A DNA stretch of 10,050 nt. Origin: Planctomycetia bacterium. Lineage in GTDB: Bacteria > Planctomycetota > Phycisphaerae > Phycisphaerales > SM1A02. The notes under the pieces were generated by a model, which saw only the letters and a list, made by a program, of their open reading frames with translations, ran no database searches and was not told where the DNA came from. Positions 1 through 6,525 of this stretch are shown here, piece after piece. Location: positions 1-10,050 of the forward strand of contig SYGQ01000099.1 of the NCBI GenBank assembly GCA_005799475.1, given 5' to 3'. A program made the position numbers and the translations under genes. Numbering within the stretch: the first letter of the stretch is position 1; every line of letters starts with the position of its first letter.

Positions 1-489
1 CTCGGGGTGACCTTCGGTCGCTACACCGGCTACTACGACTCGGGATTGAACGGTGGCAGCGGGGATGCTGCGTGGACGGCGACCGCGGTGGGTGGTCTGC
101 GCGCCGGCGGCGGCATGATCTCGACCAATGTCGTGTCCGCGTCGCTGACGATGAACTTCGCCAGTTCGAATGTCTTCGCCATCGGCGGCGAATTCTTCGC
201 GACGAACTTCGACTTCGATACGGTCAACGGTGCAATGAAGGTGGAGGTGGACGGCCTCGGCTATGTCTTCAACACGCACGCGCTCAGCAACGGATTTGTG
301 GGCTTCGTGAACACCTCCGGCGAGATGCACACGATCACGATTTCGCTCTTTGGCTCCGGGAGCGGCTCCAGATTCGCGACGACCGACGGGATGGTCGTGG
401 GCGCGATCCCGGCTCCCGGTGCCCTTGCGGTGGTTGCCATCGGGAGCCTCGTCGCGGGTCGCCGCCGTCGCGCCGAAGCGGTTTCCTGA
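1..489 (+). CDS. PEP-CTERM-type secreted protein, C-terminal part (5' end outside window)
   Basis: The frame is open from base 1, so the gene probably begins to the left; a GTG at 7 is available but has no signal peptide behind it. About 162 residues are visible. Most is Gly/Ser/Asn-rich and predicted beta-strand (alternating Val/Ile/Phe), as in extracellular PEP-CTERM proteins. The C-terminus has the sorting signal: IPAPGA (bases 406-423), a hydrophobic stretch of about 15 residues, then RRRR and a short tail. In this family the tail is recognised by an exosortase-type machinery and the protein goes to the cell surface or matrix. IPAPGA instead of canonical PEP is the form I associate with Phycisphaerales. 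The specific function is not recognisable. No exosortase gene is in the window. The family call is firm; the biological role is unknown. Confidence 0.75.
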   Translation, partial: LGVTFGRYTGYYDSGLNGGSGDAAWTATAVGGLRAGGGMISTNVVSASLTMNFASSNVFAIGGEFFATNFDFDTVNGAMKVEVDGLGYVFNTHALSNGFVGFVNTSGEMHTITISLFGSGSGSRFATTDGMVVGAIPAPGALAVVAIGSLVAGRRRRAEAVS

Positions 490-508
490 GGGGATACTGT
501 CGACACTC

Positions 509-514
509 TAGACT
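509..514 (+). promoter_or_regulatory. -10-like TAGACT box before nadC
   Basis: TAGACT lies 6 bases before the GTG start of nadC. That spacing would place the transcription start at or next to the start codon. No purine-rich Shine-Dalgarno sequence lies between. No convincing -35 element is seen upstream. The box is part of a pattern repeated at seven genes in this window. Confidence 0.45.
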
Positions 515-520
515 GCCCCA

Positions 521-1438
521 GTGGCATCTCCTGATTGGACTTCGCTCGCTCGAGTGTGGCGCGAGCGCGTCCTTCCCGAAGCCCAGCGCGCCATGAGCGC
601 ATTCCTCATCGAGGACGGGGCAAGTGAAGATGTCACGACCCAGTCGTGCGGAGGCAGCAAAGTTGTTCGAGCTTCGTTGGTCGCTCGTCGGGCGGGAACT
701 TGCGCCGCGCTTGGGCTCGTCGATGAGTTCGCCGCTCGCGATCAGCGAGTGTGTGCGCGACGGGTGCATGGGATCGAGGATGGTCGCACCGTCACATCGG
801 GCAGCGTGCTCGCGGAACTCTCGGGTCCACTCGCGGCGATCCTCCCCATCGAACGGACGCTCCTCAACCTCATCGGGATCGCGATGGGATGCGCGACGCT
901 GACCGCCGAGTTCGTTGACGCGGTGTCCGGTACACGCGCACACATCTGCGACACCAGGAAGACGATCCCCGGCTTGCGGTGGCTTCAGAAGTACTCGGTC
1001 GAGTGTGGCGGGGGCTTGTGCCATCGATGGGGTCTTCATGATGCGCTGCTCGTGAAGGACAACCATGTGGTCGGCCTTGATCCGGCCTCGTTCGCCGTGC
1101 GAGTGTCCAGCGCGGCGCATCGCGCGCGGCAGGCGCGACCGACCCTTGCCTTCACCTGCGCCGAGTGCGACACGCTCGCGCAGTTCGACGCCCTCCTTGC
1201 GCTCGAGCCGGGGGTCCTCGATATCGCCCTTCTGGACAATTTCTCTCTGGACCAACTCCGCGAGGCCGTCGCCCGACGAGATCGCGCCAGTTCGACGCTC
1301 GCGCTGGAGGCCTCCGGCGGCATCACGCTGGCGAGCGTTCGGGAAATCGCCCGTTGCGGAGTTGAACGAATCTCTGTGGGAGCGATCACGCACAGCGCGC
1401 CATGGCACGATGTCGGCCTTGACATCGAACCAGCGTGA
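521..1438 (+). CDS. nadC: Nicotinate-nucleotide pyrophosphorylase (quinolinate phosphoribosyltransferase, decarboxylating)
   Basis: It converts quinolinate and PRPP to nicotinate mononucleotide, CO2 and PPi, the step where de novo NAD synthesis joins the common pathway; it acts in the cytosol. The 305 residues are close to the usual length of about 280-300. Family motifs occur in order: ERTLLNL (111-117), DTRKTIPGL (144-152, with the substrate-binding Arg/Lys), CGGG (162-165), HR (168-169), KDNH (179-182), LLDN (237-240), EASGGI (263-268) and SVGAITHS (285-292), which together mark the type II phosphoribosyltransferase barrel. The GTG start is chosen because it gives the normal N-terminus and has a TAGACT box 6 bases before it. 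nadA and nadB are not adjacent. The hydroxyacyl-CoA dehydrogenase gene follows after 20 bases. All motifs are intact and the call is secure. Confidence 0.95.
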   Translation: MASPDWTSLARVWRERVLPEAQRAMSAFLIEDGASEDVTTQSCGGSKVVRASLVARRAGTCAALGLVDEFAARDQRVCARRVHGIEDGRTVTSGSVLAELSGPLAAILPIERTLLNLIGIAMGCATLTAEFVDAVSGTRAHICDTRKTIPGLRWLQKYSVECGGGLCHRWGLHDALLVKDNHVVGLDPASFAVRVSSAAHRARQARPTLAFTCAECDTLAQFDALLALEPGVLDIALLDNFSLDQLREAVARRDRASSTLALEASGGITLASVREIARCGVERISVGAITHSAPWHDVGLDIEPA

Positions 1439-1443
1439 AGCCT

Positions 1444-1449
1444 TACGAT
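1444..1449 (+). promoter_or_regulatory. -10-like TACGAT box before hbd
   Basis: TACGAT lies in the short gap after the nadC stop and ends 9 bases before the ATG at 1459. No Shine-Dalgarno sequence is visible. The box favours 1459 as the true start and suggests hbd can be transcribed separately from nadC. If translation began at the GTG at 1435 instead, these bases would be coding. Confidence 0.4.
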
Positions 1450-1458
1450 GCGCCCGCT

Positions 1459-2328
1459 ATGACAGCGCCAGTTCAGTCGATCGTGGTTGTCGGGGCAGGA
1501 ACCATGGGGTCCGGGATCGCGCTCACGGCCGCACAGGCGGGCATTCACGCGGTGCAGTGTGACTTCAGTCAGACCCAACTCGAAAAGGCGCGCTCCTATC
1601 ACCAGAAGCAACTCTCACGCCTCCTCGAGAAGCAGAAGATCACCGCTCAGGATGCTGAGGCGATCCGAACGCGCATCGAGTACGCGACGGACTACGCGCA
1701 CGCGTCCGGCGCAGCATTCGTCATTGAGGCAGCGAGCGAGAACCCTGACCTCAAGAAGAAGCTCTTCAAGTCATTTGCCGACACCTTCCCTTCAGGAACC
1801 GTTTTCGCCAGCAACACGAGTTCGATCTCGATCACCGATATCGCGAGTGCGGTGGGGCCCTGCGCTGATCATGTCATCGGGATGCACTTCTTCAATCCGG
1901 TGCCGGTCATGCGACTCGTGGAAGTGATCCGAGGGCTCGCCACGAGCGAGCAGACGCTTTCGCGCACGCTCGACCTTGCGCGGGCCATGGGGAAGACTCC
2001 CGTTCCGGCCAACGACCGCGCCGGATTCGTGTCCAACCGTGTGCTCATGCCCATGATCAACGAGGCGTTTTTTGCGTGGATGGAGGGAGTGGCGCGCCCC
2101 GAAGACATCGATCAGATCATGGTGCTCGGGTGCAACTTGCCGATGGGGCCGCTCCGCCTAGCGGATTTCATTGGCCTCGATGTCTGCCACGACATCATGA
2201 TGGTGCTCTCTCGCGAACTCGGCGACCCGAAGTACTTTCCGTGCCCCTTGCTGCGGCAGCTCGTGACGGCGGGGCGATTGGGCGACAAAACGATGCGTGG
2301 CGTGTTCGAGTACACGCCACGCGGCTAG
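1459..2328 (+). CDS. hbd: 3-hydroxyacyl-CoA (3-hydroxybutyryl-CoA) dehydrogenase
   Basis: NAD(P)-dependent oxidation of 3-hydroxyacyl-CoA to 3-ketoacyl-CoA, or the reverse, in beta-oxidation or butyrate-type metabolism; cytosolic. With the ATG at 1459 the protein has 289 residues, typical of single-function Hbd enzymes. Visible: GAGTMG dinucleotide loop (12-17), Asp35 at the end of the second strand, SNTSS (118-122), catalytic His143 in HFFNPVP, Glu155 twelve residues later, Asn193 in SNR, and the C-terminal GCNLPMGPLRLADFIGLD helix region. His/Glu/Asn spacing matches the family. An in-frame GTG at 1435 overlaps the nadC stop as GTGA and would add 8 residues; 1459 is preferred for its family-like N-terminus and the TACGAT box. 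The fused enoyl-CoA hydratase half is absent. The mutase at 3503 is another acyl-CoA enzyme, but they are not co-transcribed. The exact chain-length preference cannot be read. Confidence 0.92.
   Translation: MTAPVQSIVVVGAGTMGSGIALTAAQAGIHAVQCDFSQTQLEKARSYHQKQLSRLLEKQKITAQDAEAIRTRIEYATDYAHASGAAFVIEAASENPDLKKKLFKSFADTFPSGTVFASNTSSISITDIASAVGPCADHVIGMHFFNPVPVMRLVEVIRGLATSEQTLSRTLDLARAMGKTPVPANDRAGFVSNRVLMPMINEAFFAWMEGVARPEDIDQIMVLGCNLPMGPLRLADFIGLDVCHDIMMVLSRELGDPKYFPCPLLRQLVTAGRLGDKTMRGVFEYTPRG
2287..2322 (-). terminator. Candidate intrinsic terminator of the glycosyltransferase gene, inside the 3' end of hbd
   Basis: A perfect 11-bp inverted repeat (arms 2295-2305 and 2312-2322) encloses a 6-base loop. 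Read on the minus strand it lies 13 bases past the glycosyltransferase stop and is followed after four bases by TTTT (2290-2287). Read on the plus strand no T tract follows, so it fits the minus-strand gene better. It is embedded in codons for the last residues of Hbd. The T run is short and offset, so the call is tentative. Confidence 0.4.
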
Positions 2329-2335
2329 CGCGCCG

Positions 2336-3454
2336 TCAGTCGCGCACTGTGCGGAAGATCGCCGCGCGCGAACCGATGTAGTTGAAGAGCATGCCCGCGA
2401 GGACGCCGCACACCGCGGCGGCCTGAAGCCCAAGAGTGACCGCGGTCCACTGCATGGCGAGTTTCGTCGTCACCCACCAATTCACGACGCCGCCGACGAG
2501 GCACACCGCGACAAAGGTGAGGTACTCGCGGCCCAAGTGACGCCTTCGCTTGTCGGCAAAGGTGAAGACTCGGTTGAGGAAGAAGTTTGTGGTCATCGAT
2601 AGAAGCACCGCAATCGGTACCGCGGTGTTCAGTCGCGCCTTCTGCGACTCCATGCCGATGCGAAGCAAGGCATCGTTGGCCAGCGTGAGGGCCAGAAGAT
2701 TCACGACGACGCCCGTGCCGCCGACGACTCCGAACTCCACCATGCGCGCGAGCTCGCCGAACTTCCAGCGCGCGAGCCGTCGCACATGGACGACATAGCG
2801 AATCTGTTCTGCCAGACCCATCTTGCTGTTCCCCAGCGTGCGGTCACTGAAATGGATCGGCACCTCCACGATCCGCCGACAGCGGCACTTCACAATCAAC
2901 TCGAGCCCGATCTTGTAGCCGATGGGGTCAAGTTCCGCGGCGGCTTTCCCTAGGAGGTCGCGCTTCATCGCGAGGAACCCACTCATGGGATCGGCGGCGC
3001 GCGTGAAGGGCCGTGCGAGCAGCGTGGCGATGCGACTGTTCAGGTGGCGAAACAGCGACCAATCACCGGCGATTGTTCCGCCCTTGGCGTAGCGCGATCC
3101 GATCACGAAGTCGGCATCTGTGCGCTCGGCCGCCTCGACCATGGCGGGAATTCGTTCGGGTGGGTGCGAGAGATCCGCGTCCATGACAACGAGGAGTTCG
3201 CCCTTGGCCGTGCGGAGCCCCTCGACCACCGCGTAGCCGAGCCCGCGCGGCGGATGGCGCGTGACGAGATGGACCCAATCCAGCTTCATTTCCGCCACGA
3301 CGCGCTCGACGCCGTCACCGGATGGATCGTCCATGAGCCAGAGGTCAAACTTCCTCCCAGTCGGAGCCATCGCCTCCTCAATCCTCTTCACGAGGCCCGG
3401 GACATTGAGTGCCTCCTTGTAGGTCGGGACGACGATGGACACGCTCGCTGACAC
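2336..3454 (-). CDS. GT2 glycosyltransferase (dolichol-phosphate mannosyltransferase-like) fused to GtrA-like membrane domain
   Basis: It likely transfers a sugar from a nucleotide donor to a polyprenyl-phosphate at the inner membrane for envelope glycans or protein glycosylation. Of 372 residues, about 1-230 form a GT-A catalytic domain: IVVPTYKEALN (7-17), the acidic pair Asp42-Asp43 in MDDPSGDG, the metal-binding DAD at 92-94, GSRY (119-122) and SDRTLGNSKM (203-212). Residues about 238-365 hold four hydrophobic segments (roughly 238-262, 277-299, 310-333, 340-362) with the FFLNRVFTF signature typical of GtrA/DPMS_2 domains. This two-domain build is known in bacterial polyprenyl-phosphate mannose/glucose synthases. 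MDDPSGDG departs from the usual DDxSxDGT wording, but the acidic residues remain. The GTG start has TAGCAT 8 bases before it. It is convergent with hbd (7-base gap) and divergent from the mutase (48 bases). The sugar is unknown. Confidence 0.9.
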   Translation of the reverse strand: MSASVSIVVPTYKEALNVPGLVKRIEEAMAPTGRKFDLWLMDDPSGDGVERVVAEMKLDWVHLVTRHPPRGLGYAVVEGLRTAKGELLVVMDADLSHPPERIPAMVEAAERTDADFVIGSRYAKGGTIAGDWSLFRHLNSRIATLLARPFTRAADPMSGFLAMKRDLLGKAAAELDPIGYKIGLELIVKCRCRRIVEVPIHFSDRTLGNSKMGLAEQIRYVVHVRRLARWKFGELARMVEFGVVGGTGVVVNLLALTLANDALLRIGMESQKARLNTAVPIAVLLSMTTNFFLNRVFTFADKRRRHLGREYLTFVAVCLVGGVVNWWVTTKLAMQWTAVTLGLQAAAVCGVLAGMLFNYIGSRAAIFRTVRD

Positions 3455-3462
3455 CCGTGACG

Positions 3463-3468
3463 ATGCTA
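3463..3468 (-). promoter_or_regulatory. -10-like TAGCAT box before the glycosyltransferase gene
   Basis: On the minus strand TAGCAT ends 8 bases before the GTG start at 3454. No Shine-Dalgarno sequence lies between. It is back to back with the mutase box at 3488-3493; the place for a -35 element of either gene overlaps the -10 box of the other, so the two promoters may compete for polymerase. Confidence 0.4.
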
Positions 3469-3487
3469 ACGAACGCGCGTGGCGCGC

Positions 3488-3493
3488 TAGGAT
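3488..3493 (+). promoter_or_regulatory. -10-like TAGGAT box before the acyl-CoA mutase gene
   Basis: TAGGAT ends 9 bases before the ATG at 3503. The AGGA inside it could also be read as a weak Shine-Dalgarno sequence about 10 bases from the start, so the two readings are not exclusive. No clear -35 element is seen. Confidence 0.4.
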
Positions 3494-3502
3494 GACTCCC
3501 GC

Positions 3503-5182
3503 ATGAGTGTCGGCGAATCAACACGCGGTCGGTCGGAGCACGCTAGGGCGACCCAACCCATCGACCCTGAGTCGGTCACCCTCTCGGGCTACGAGGTCGA
3601 GGCTGCCTACGGACCGCAGGAATCTCGCACGGTGGACAGTGCCTCAGCGCAACAGCCCGAAGCGCGGATTGGGAGTGCGGGGGCGTTTCCCTACACGCGC
3701 GGGATCCACAAGACCATGTATCGCGGGCGCCTTTGGACGATGCGGCAGTTCGCGGGCTTTGGCAGCGCCGATGACACGAACGCGCGGTTCAAGTATCTGC
3801 TCGAGAACGCGAAGGGGACCAAGGCGAACACCGGCCTCTCGACGGCATTCGACCTTCCCACGCTCATGGGCCGTGACTCGGACGACGCGCTCGCCGTGGG
3901 AGAGGTTGGCCGATGCGGCGTTGCCATTTCAACGATCGATGACATGGCGCGGCTGTACGCCGATATCCCCATCGGCGATGTGACGGTGAGCCAGACGATC
4001 AACGGACCCGCGGCGGTCATCTGGGCCATGTACCTCGCGATGGCGCAAGAGCGCGGTGTCCCTTGGTCTTCGATTGGTGGCACGCTCCAGAACGACATCC
4101 TCAAGGAGTTCCACGCGCAGAACGAGTTCATCTACCCGCCCGAGGCGAGCGTGCGCCTTGTGGTCGACACGATCGAGTTCGCCGGTCAGCACACGCCGAG
4201 TTGGAACTCTGTGTCCATTAGCGGATACCACATCCGCGAGGCGGGATCGACAGCCACACAAGAACTGGCCTTCACGCTGCGCGACGGCATGGAGTATGTC
4301 GAGTGGTGCCTGAAGCGCGGACTCCCGGTGGACTCGTTCGCGCCGAGGCTGTCGTTTTTCTTCAACAGCCACAACGAATTCTTCGAGGAGATCTGCAAGT
4401 TGCGGGCGGCGCGCCGAATCTGGGCGCACGCGATGCGCGAGCGATTCGGCTCCAAGAGCGAACGGTCGTGGCTCATGCGAACGCATGTGCAAACGGCCGG
4501 CTGTTCGCTCACAGAGCAGCAGCCCCTCAACAACATCGTTCGCGTGGCCTATCAAGCGATGGCCGGGGTGCTTGGCGGATGCCAGAGTTTGCACACCGAC
4601 AGCATGGACGAGACACTCGGCCTTCCCACCGAGCAAGCGGTGCGCGTGGCGCTTCGCACGCAGCAGATTCTGGCGCACGAGACTGGTGTGCACCGCACGG
4701 TCGACCCGCTCGGCGGGTCATGGTTCGTGGAGGCGCTCACGGATCGAATGCAGGCCGACGCCGACAGCATCATCAAGACGATCGATGACATGGGAGGCGT
4801 TGTGGCGGGAATCCACAAGGGCTACTTCCGCCGTGCGATCGCCGAAGCGAGTTACCGTGTCGGGCAAGAGATGGAAGCGGGGGACCGCATCATCGTGGGC
4901 GTGAATGCCTACCCCGAAGGCAATGAGGAACGCGCGGTCGACATCCTGCAGATCCCACACTCCGTCGAGACGGAGCAATGTGATCGCCTTTCGAAGTTCC
5001 GTGCCGCGCGCAACCAGGACGGCGCGAATCGCTGCCTCGACGAGATCCGCCGCGCCGCACGCGCACAGGAGAACCTGATGCCCGCCCTGGTCGCGGGCGC
5101 GCATGGCCGTTGCACGCTCGGGGAGATGGTGAACGCGATGGCCGATGTGTTCGGTCGCTACACCGGCGGACCCGAGTGGTAG
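3503..5182 (+). CDS. Acyl-CoA mutase large subunit, isobutyryl-CoA mutase-like (methylmalonyl-CoA mutase family)
   Basis: Coenzyme-B12-dependent carbon-skeleton rearrangement of a short acyl-CoA. The 559 residues hold only the substrate-binding TIM-barrel part: FPYTRGI (62-68), TMYRGRLWTM (71-80), STAFDLPTLMGRDSDD (113-128), NDIL (197-200), SGYHIREAG (240-248, with active-site Tyr242-His243), FAPRLSFFF (279-287), QTAG (330-333) and QSLHT (361-365). The C-terminal B12-binding domain is absent, so it needs a separate small subunit, as IcmA does; none is in the window. Specificity positions: Phe83 where methylmalonyl-CoA mutase has Tyr89, and Gln206 where it has Arg207. Phe/Gln is the isobutyryl-CoA mutase pairing; 2-hydroxyisobutyryl-CoA mutase has Ile/Gln. 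A five-residue insertion (about 102-108) is present compared with methylmalonyl-CoA mutase. The first 55 residues are poorly conserved. hisS follows after 11 bases. The family is certain; the substrate is inferred. Confidence 0.9.
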   Translation: MSVGESTRGRSEHARATQPIDPESVTLSGYEVEAAYGPQESRTVDSASAQQPEARIGSAGAFPYTRGIHKTMYRGRLWTMRQFAGFGSADDTNARFKYLLENAKGTKANTGLSTAFDLPTLMGRDSDDALAVGEVGRCGVAISTIDDMARLYADIPIGDVTVSQTINGPAAVIWAMYLAMAQERGVPWSSIGGTLQNDILKEFHAQNEFIYPPEASVRLVVDTIEFAGQHTPSWNSVSISGYHIREAGSTATQELAFTLRDGMEYVEWCLKRGLPVDSFAPRLSFFFNSHNEFFEEICKLRAARRIWAHAMRERFGSKSERSWLMRTHVQTAGCSLTEQQPLNNIVRVAYQAMAGVLGGCQSLHTDSMDETLGLPTEQAVRVALRTQQILAHETGVHRTVDPLGGSWFVEALTDRMQADADSIIKTIDDMGGVVAGIHKGYFRRAIAEASYRVGQEMEAGDRIIVGVNAYPEGNEERAVDILQIPHSVETEQCDRLSKFRAARNQDGANRCLDEIRRAARAQENLMPALVAGAHGRCTLGEMVNAMADVFGRYTGGPEW

Positions 5183-5193
5183 ACGGCCGAGCC

Positions 5194-6525
5194 ATGGCCG
5201 CAACGACAATGCACCAAGGACCAAAGGGAACGCGGGACTTCTATCCGGAAGACATGGCGCTGCGCCGCCACATCGAAGCGGCGTGGCGTCACGCGTCGGT
5301 CATCCATGGCTTCGATGAAATCGATGGTCCGACCTTTGAGCACCTGTCGCTCTACACGGTCAAGAGTGGCGAAGGCATCGTCAACGAACTCTTCTCGTTC
5401 CGGCGCGCCGGAGGGGAGGACGATTACGCGCTGCGCCCAGAGTTCACGCCGACCCTCGCACGGATGGTGGCCGCGCGAGCGGGCGGGATGGCGATGCCTA
5501 TCAAGTGGTTCGCGATTCCGTCGCACTTCCGCGCCGAGCGACCCCAGCGCGGGAGGCTTCGCGAGTTCATTCAGTGGAATGTCGACATGGTGGGCATCGA
5601 TGGCGCACAGGCTGATGTTGATGTTCTGTCGACCGCCGTGAGCGCGCTCGGGCACCTCGGCCTCGCGCCGTCGGATGTGCGAGTCAGGTTGAGTCATCGG
5701 GGTGTTGTCGGCGCAGCGCTGGCGGCCCTAGGCGCGACGGCGGAGCGGCTTGGCGAGGCGTTCACTCTCCTCGACCGCCGCGAAAAGCTGGACCCAAAGG
5801 AGTTTGACGCGCGAGCTCTGGCGATTGGGTTGCGTGAGGGTGCCGCGGCGCGTTTCGCGGAACTCGCGAGGACGAAACTTCCAGTGACGAGCGACGCACA
5901 CGCGATCTCGTCCGCGATCGGATGCAATCGAGAAGCCGCGCAGCCGCTCGCGGATATCGCCGCAAGACTGAACGACGCCGGTCTGGGCGCATGGTGCGAC
6001 ATCGACTTGGGCATCGTGCGCGGGCTTGCGTACTACACGGGCACGGTCTTCGAAATCCATGAAGCCACCGGGGCTGAGCGAGCGATCGCTGGCGGGGGTC
6101 GCTACGACCGCCTCATCGAACTCTTCGGAGGACCAAGCCTGCCGGCGATCGGCTTTGGGATGGGCGATGTCGTCCTTGGGCTCGTGCTCAAGGATCGCGG
6201 CAAGCTGCCCGCCTCCGGAGGATGCGAATTCCTCCCACGCCCGGACGCGTTTCTCATCTCGGCAGGACCGGAGTCTGCCGATGCAATGCTCACGACGGTC
6301 GCGGCATCGCTCAGGGGTCGTGGACTTCATGTTCGCCACACCTACAAGGCGACGCGAAGTGTGGGGAAACTGCTCGGTGAAGCTGGGAAGTGCCGGGCAC
6401 GGCACGCCGTCATCTTGGGCGCCGAACTTGAACAGGGGATGGTCGCCTTGAAGGCGCTCGACTCGGGTGAGCAGCGACTGGTATCGCTCGACGCGCTCGC
6501 GCAGGAACTTGGCGCGCGCGCCTAG
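5194..6525 (+). CDS. hisS: Histidyl-tRNA synthetase
   Basis: Charges tRNA-His with histidine in the cytosol. The 443 residues are near the usual length. It has class II motif 1 around GPTFEHLSLY (45-54), motif 2 with the FRAERPQRGRLREF stretch (112-125, including the ATP-binding Arg), the histidine-specific RGLAYYTGTVFEI (276-288), motif 3 in GGGRYDRLIELFGG (300-313) followed by PAIGFGMG, and a C-terminal anticodon-binding domain from about 350 with LLGEAGK and HAVILGAELEQG. The C-terminal domain argues against the HisZ paralogue. The usual RGLDYY reads RGLAYY, a tolerated variant in the family as far as I recall. An ATG at 5209 would trim five residues. The gene follows the mutase by 11 bases and is probably co-transcribed; no TANNNT box precedes it. 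It ends tail to tail with the DUF456 gene, sharing CTAG. Confidence 0.95.
   Translation: MAATTMHQGPKGTRDFYPEDMALRRHIEAAWRHASVIHGFDEIDGPTFEHLSLYTVKSGEGIVNELFSFRRAGGEDDYALRPEFTPTLARMVAARAGGMAMPIKWFAIPSHFRAERPQRGRLREFIQWNVDMVGIDGAQADVDVLSTAVSALGHLGLAPSDVRVRLSHRGVVGAALAALGATAERLGEAFTLLDRREKLDPKEFDARALAIGLREGAAARFAELARTKLPVTSDAHAISSAIGCNREAAQPLADIAARLNDAGLGAWCDIDLGIVRGLAYYTGTVFEIHEATGAERAIAGGGRYDRLIELFGGPSLPAIGFGMGDVVLGLVLKDRGKLPASGGCEFLPRPDAFLISAGPESADAMLTTVAASLRGRGLHVRHTYKATRSVGKLLGEAGKCRARHAVILGAELEQGMVALKALDSGEQRLVSLDALAQELGARA

Noticed and set aside
335..1408. Long minus-strand open frame (357 codons) opposite nadC
   Set aside because: It is Arg/Pro/His-rich, shows no motif, and is fully antisense to nadC, whose family motifs are intact. 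Long antisense frames are expected at this G+C.
3929..4693. Minus-strand open frame (254 codons) opposite the acyl-CoA mutase
   Set aside because: Antisense to conserved mutase motifs and rich in His/Arg/Leu without any domain; a codon-bias shadow.
3503..5182. Annotation of the mutase as methylmalonyl-CoA mutase (mutB)
   Set aside because: The carboxylate-binding Tyr and Arg are replaced by Phe83 and Gln206, and there is no B12 domain, so mutB is not supported.
5110..5193. Upstream in-frame extension of hisS
   Set aside because: It would overlap the mutase C-terminus by about 70 bases, and HisRS proteins normally begin shortly before the GTRD motif.
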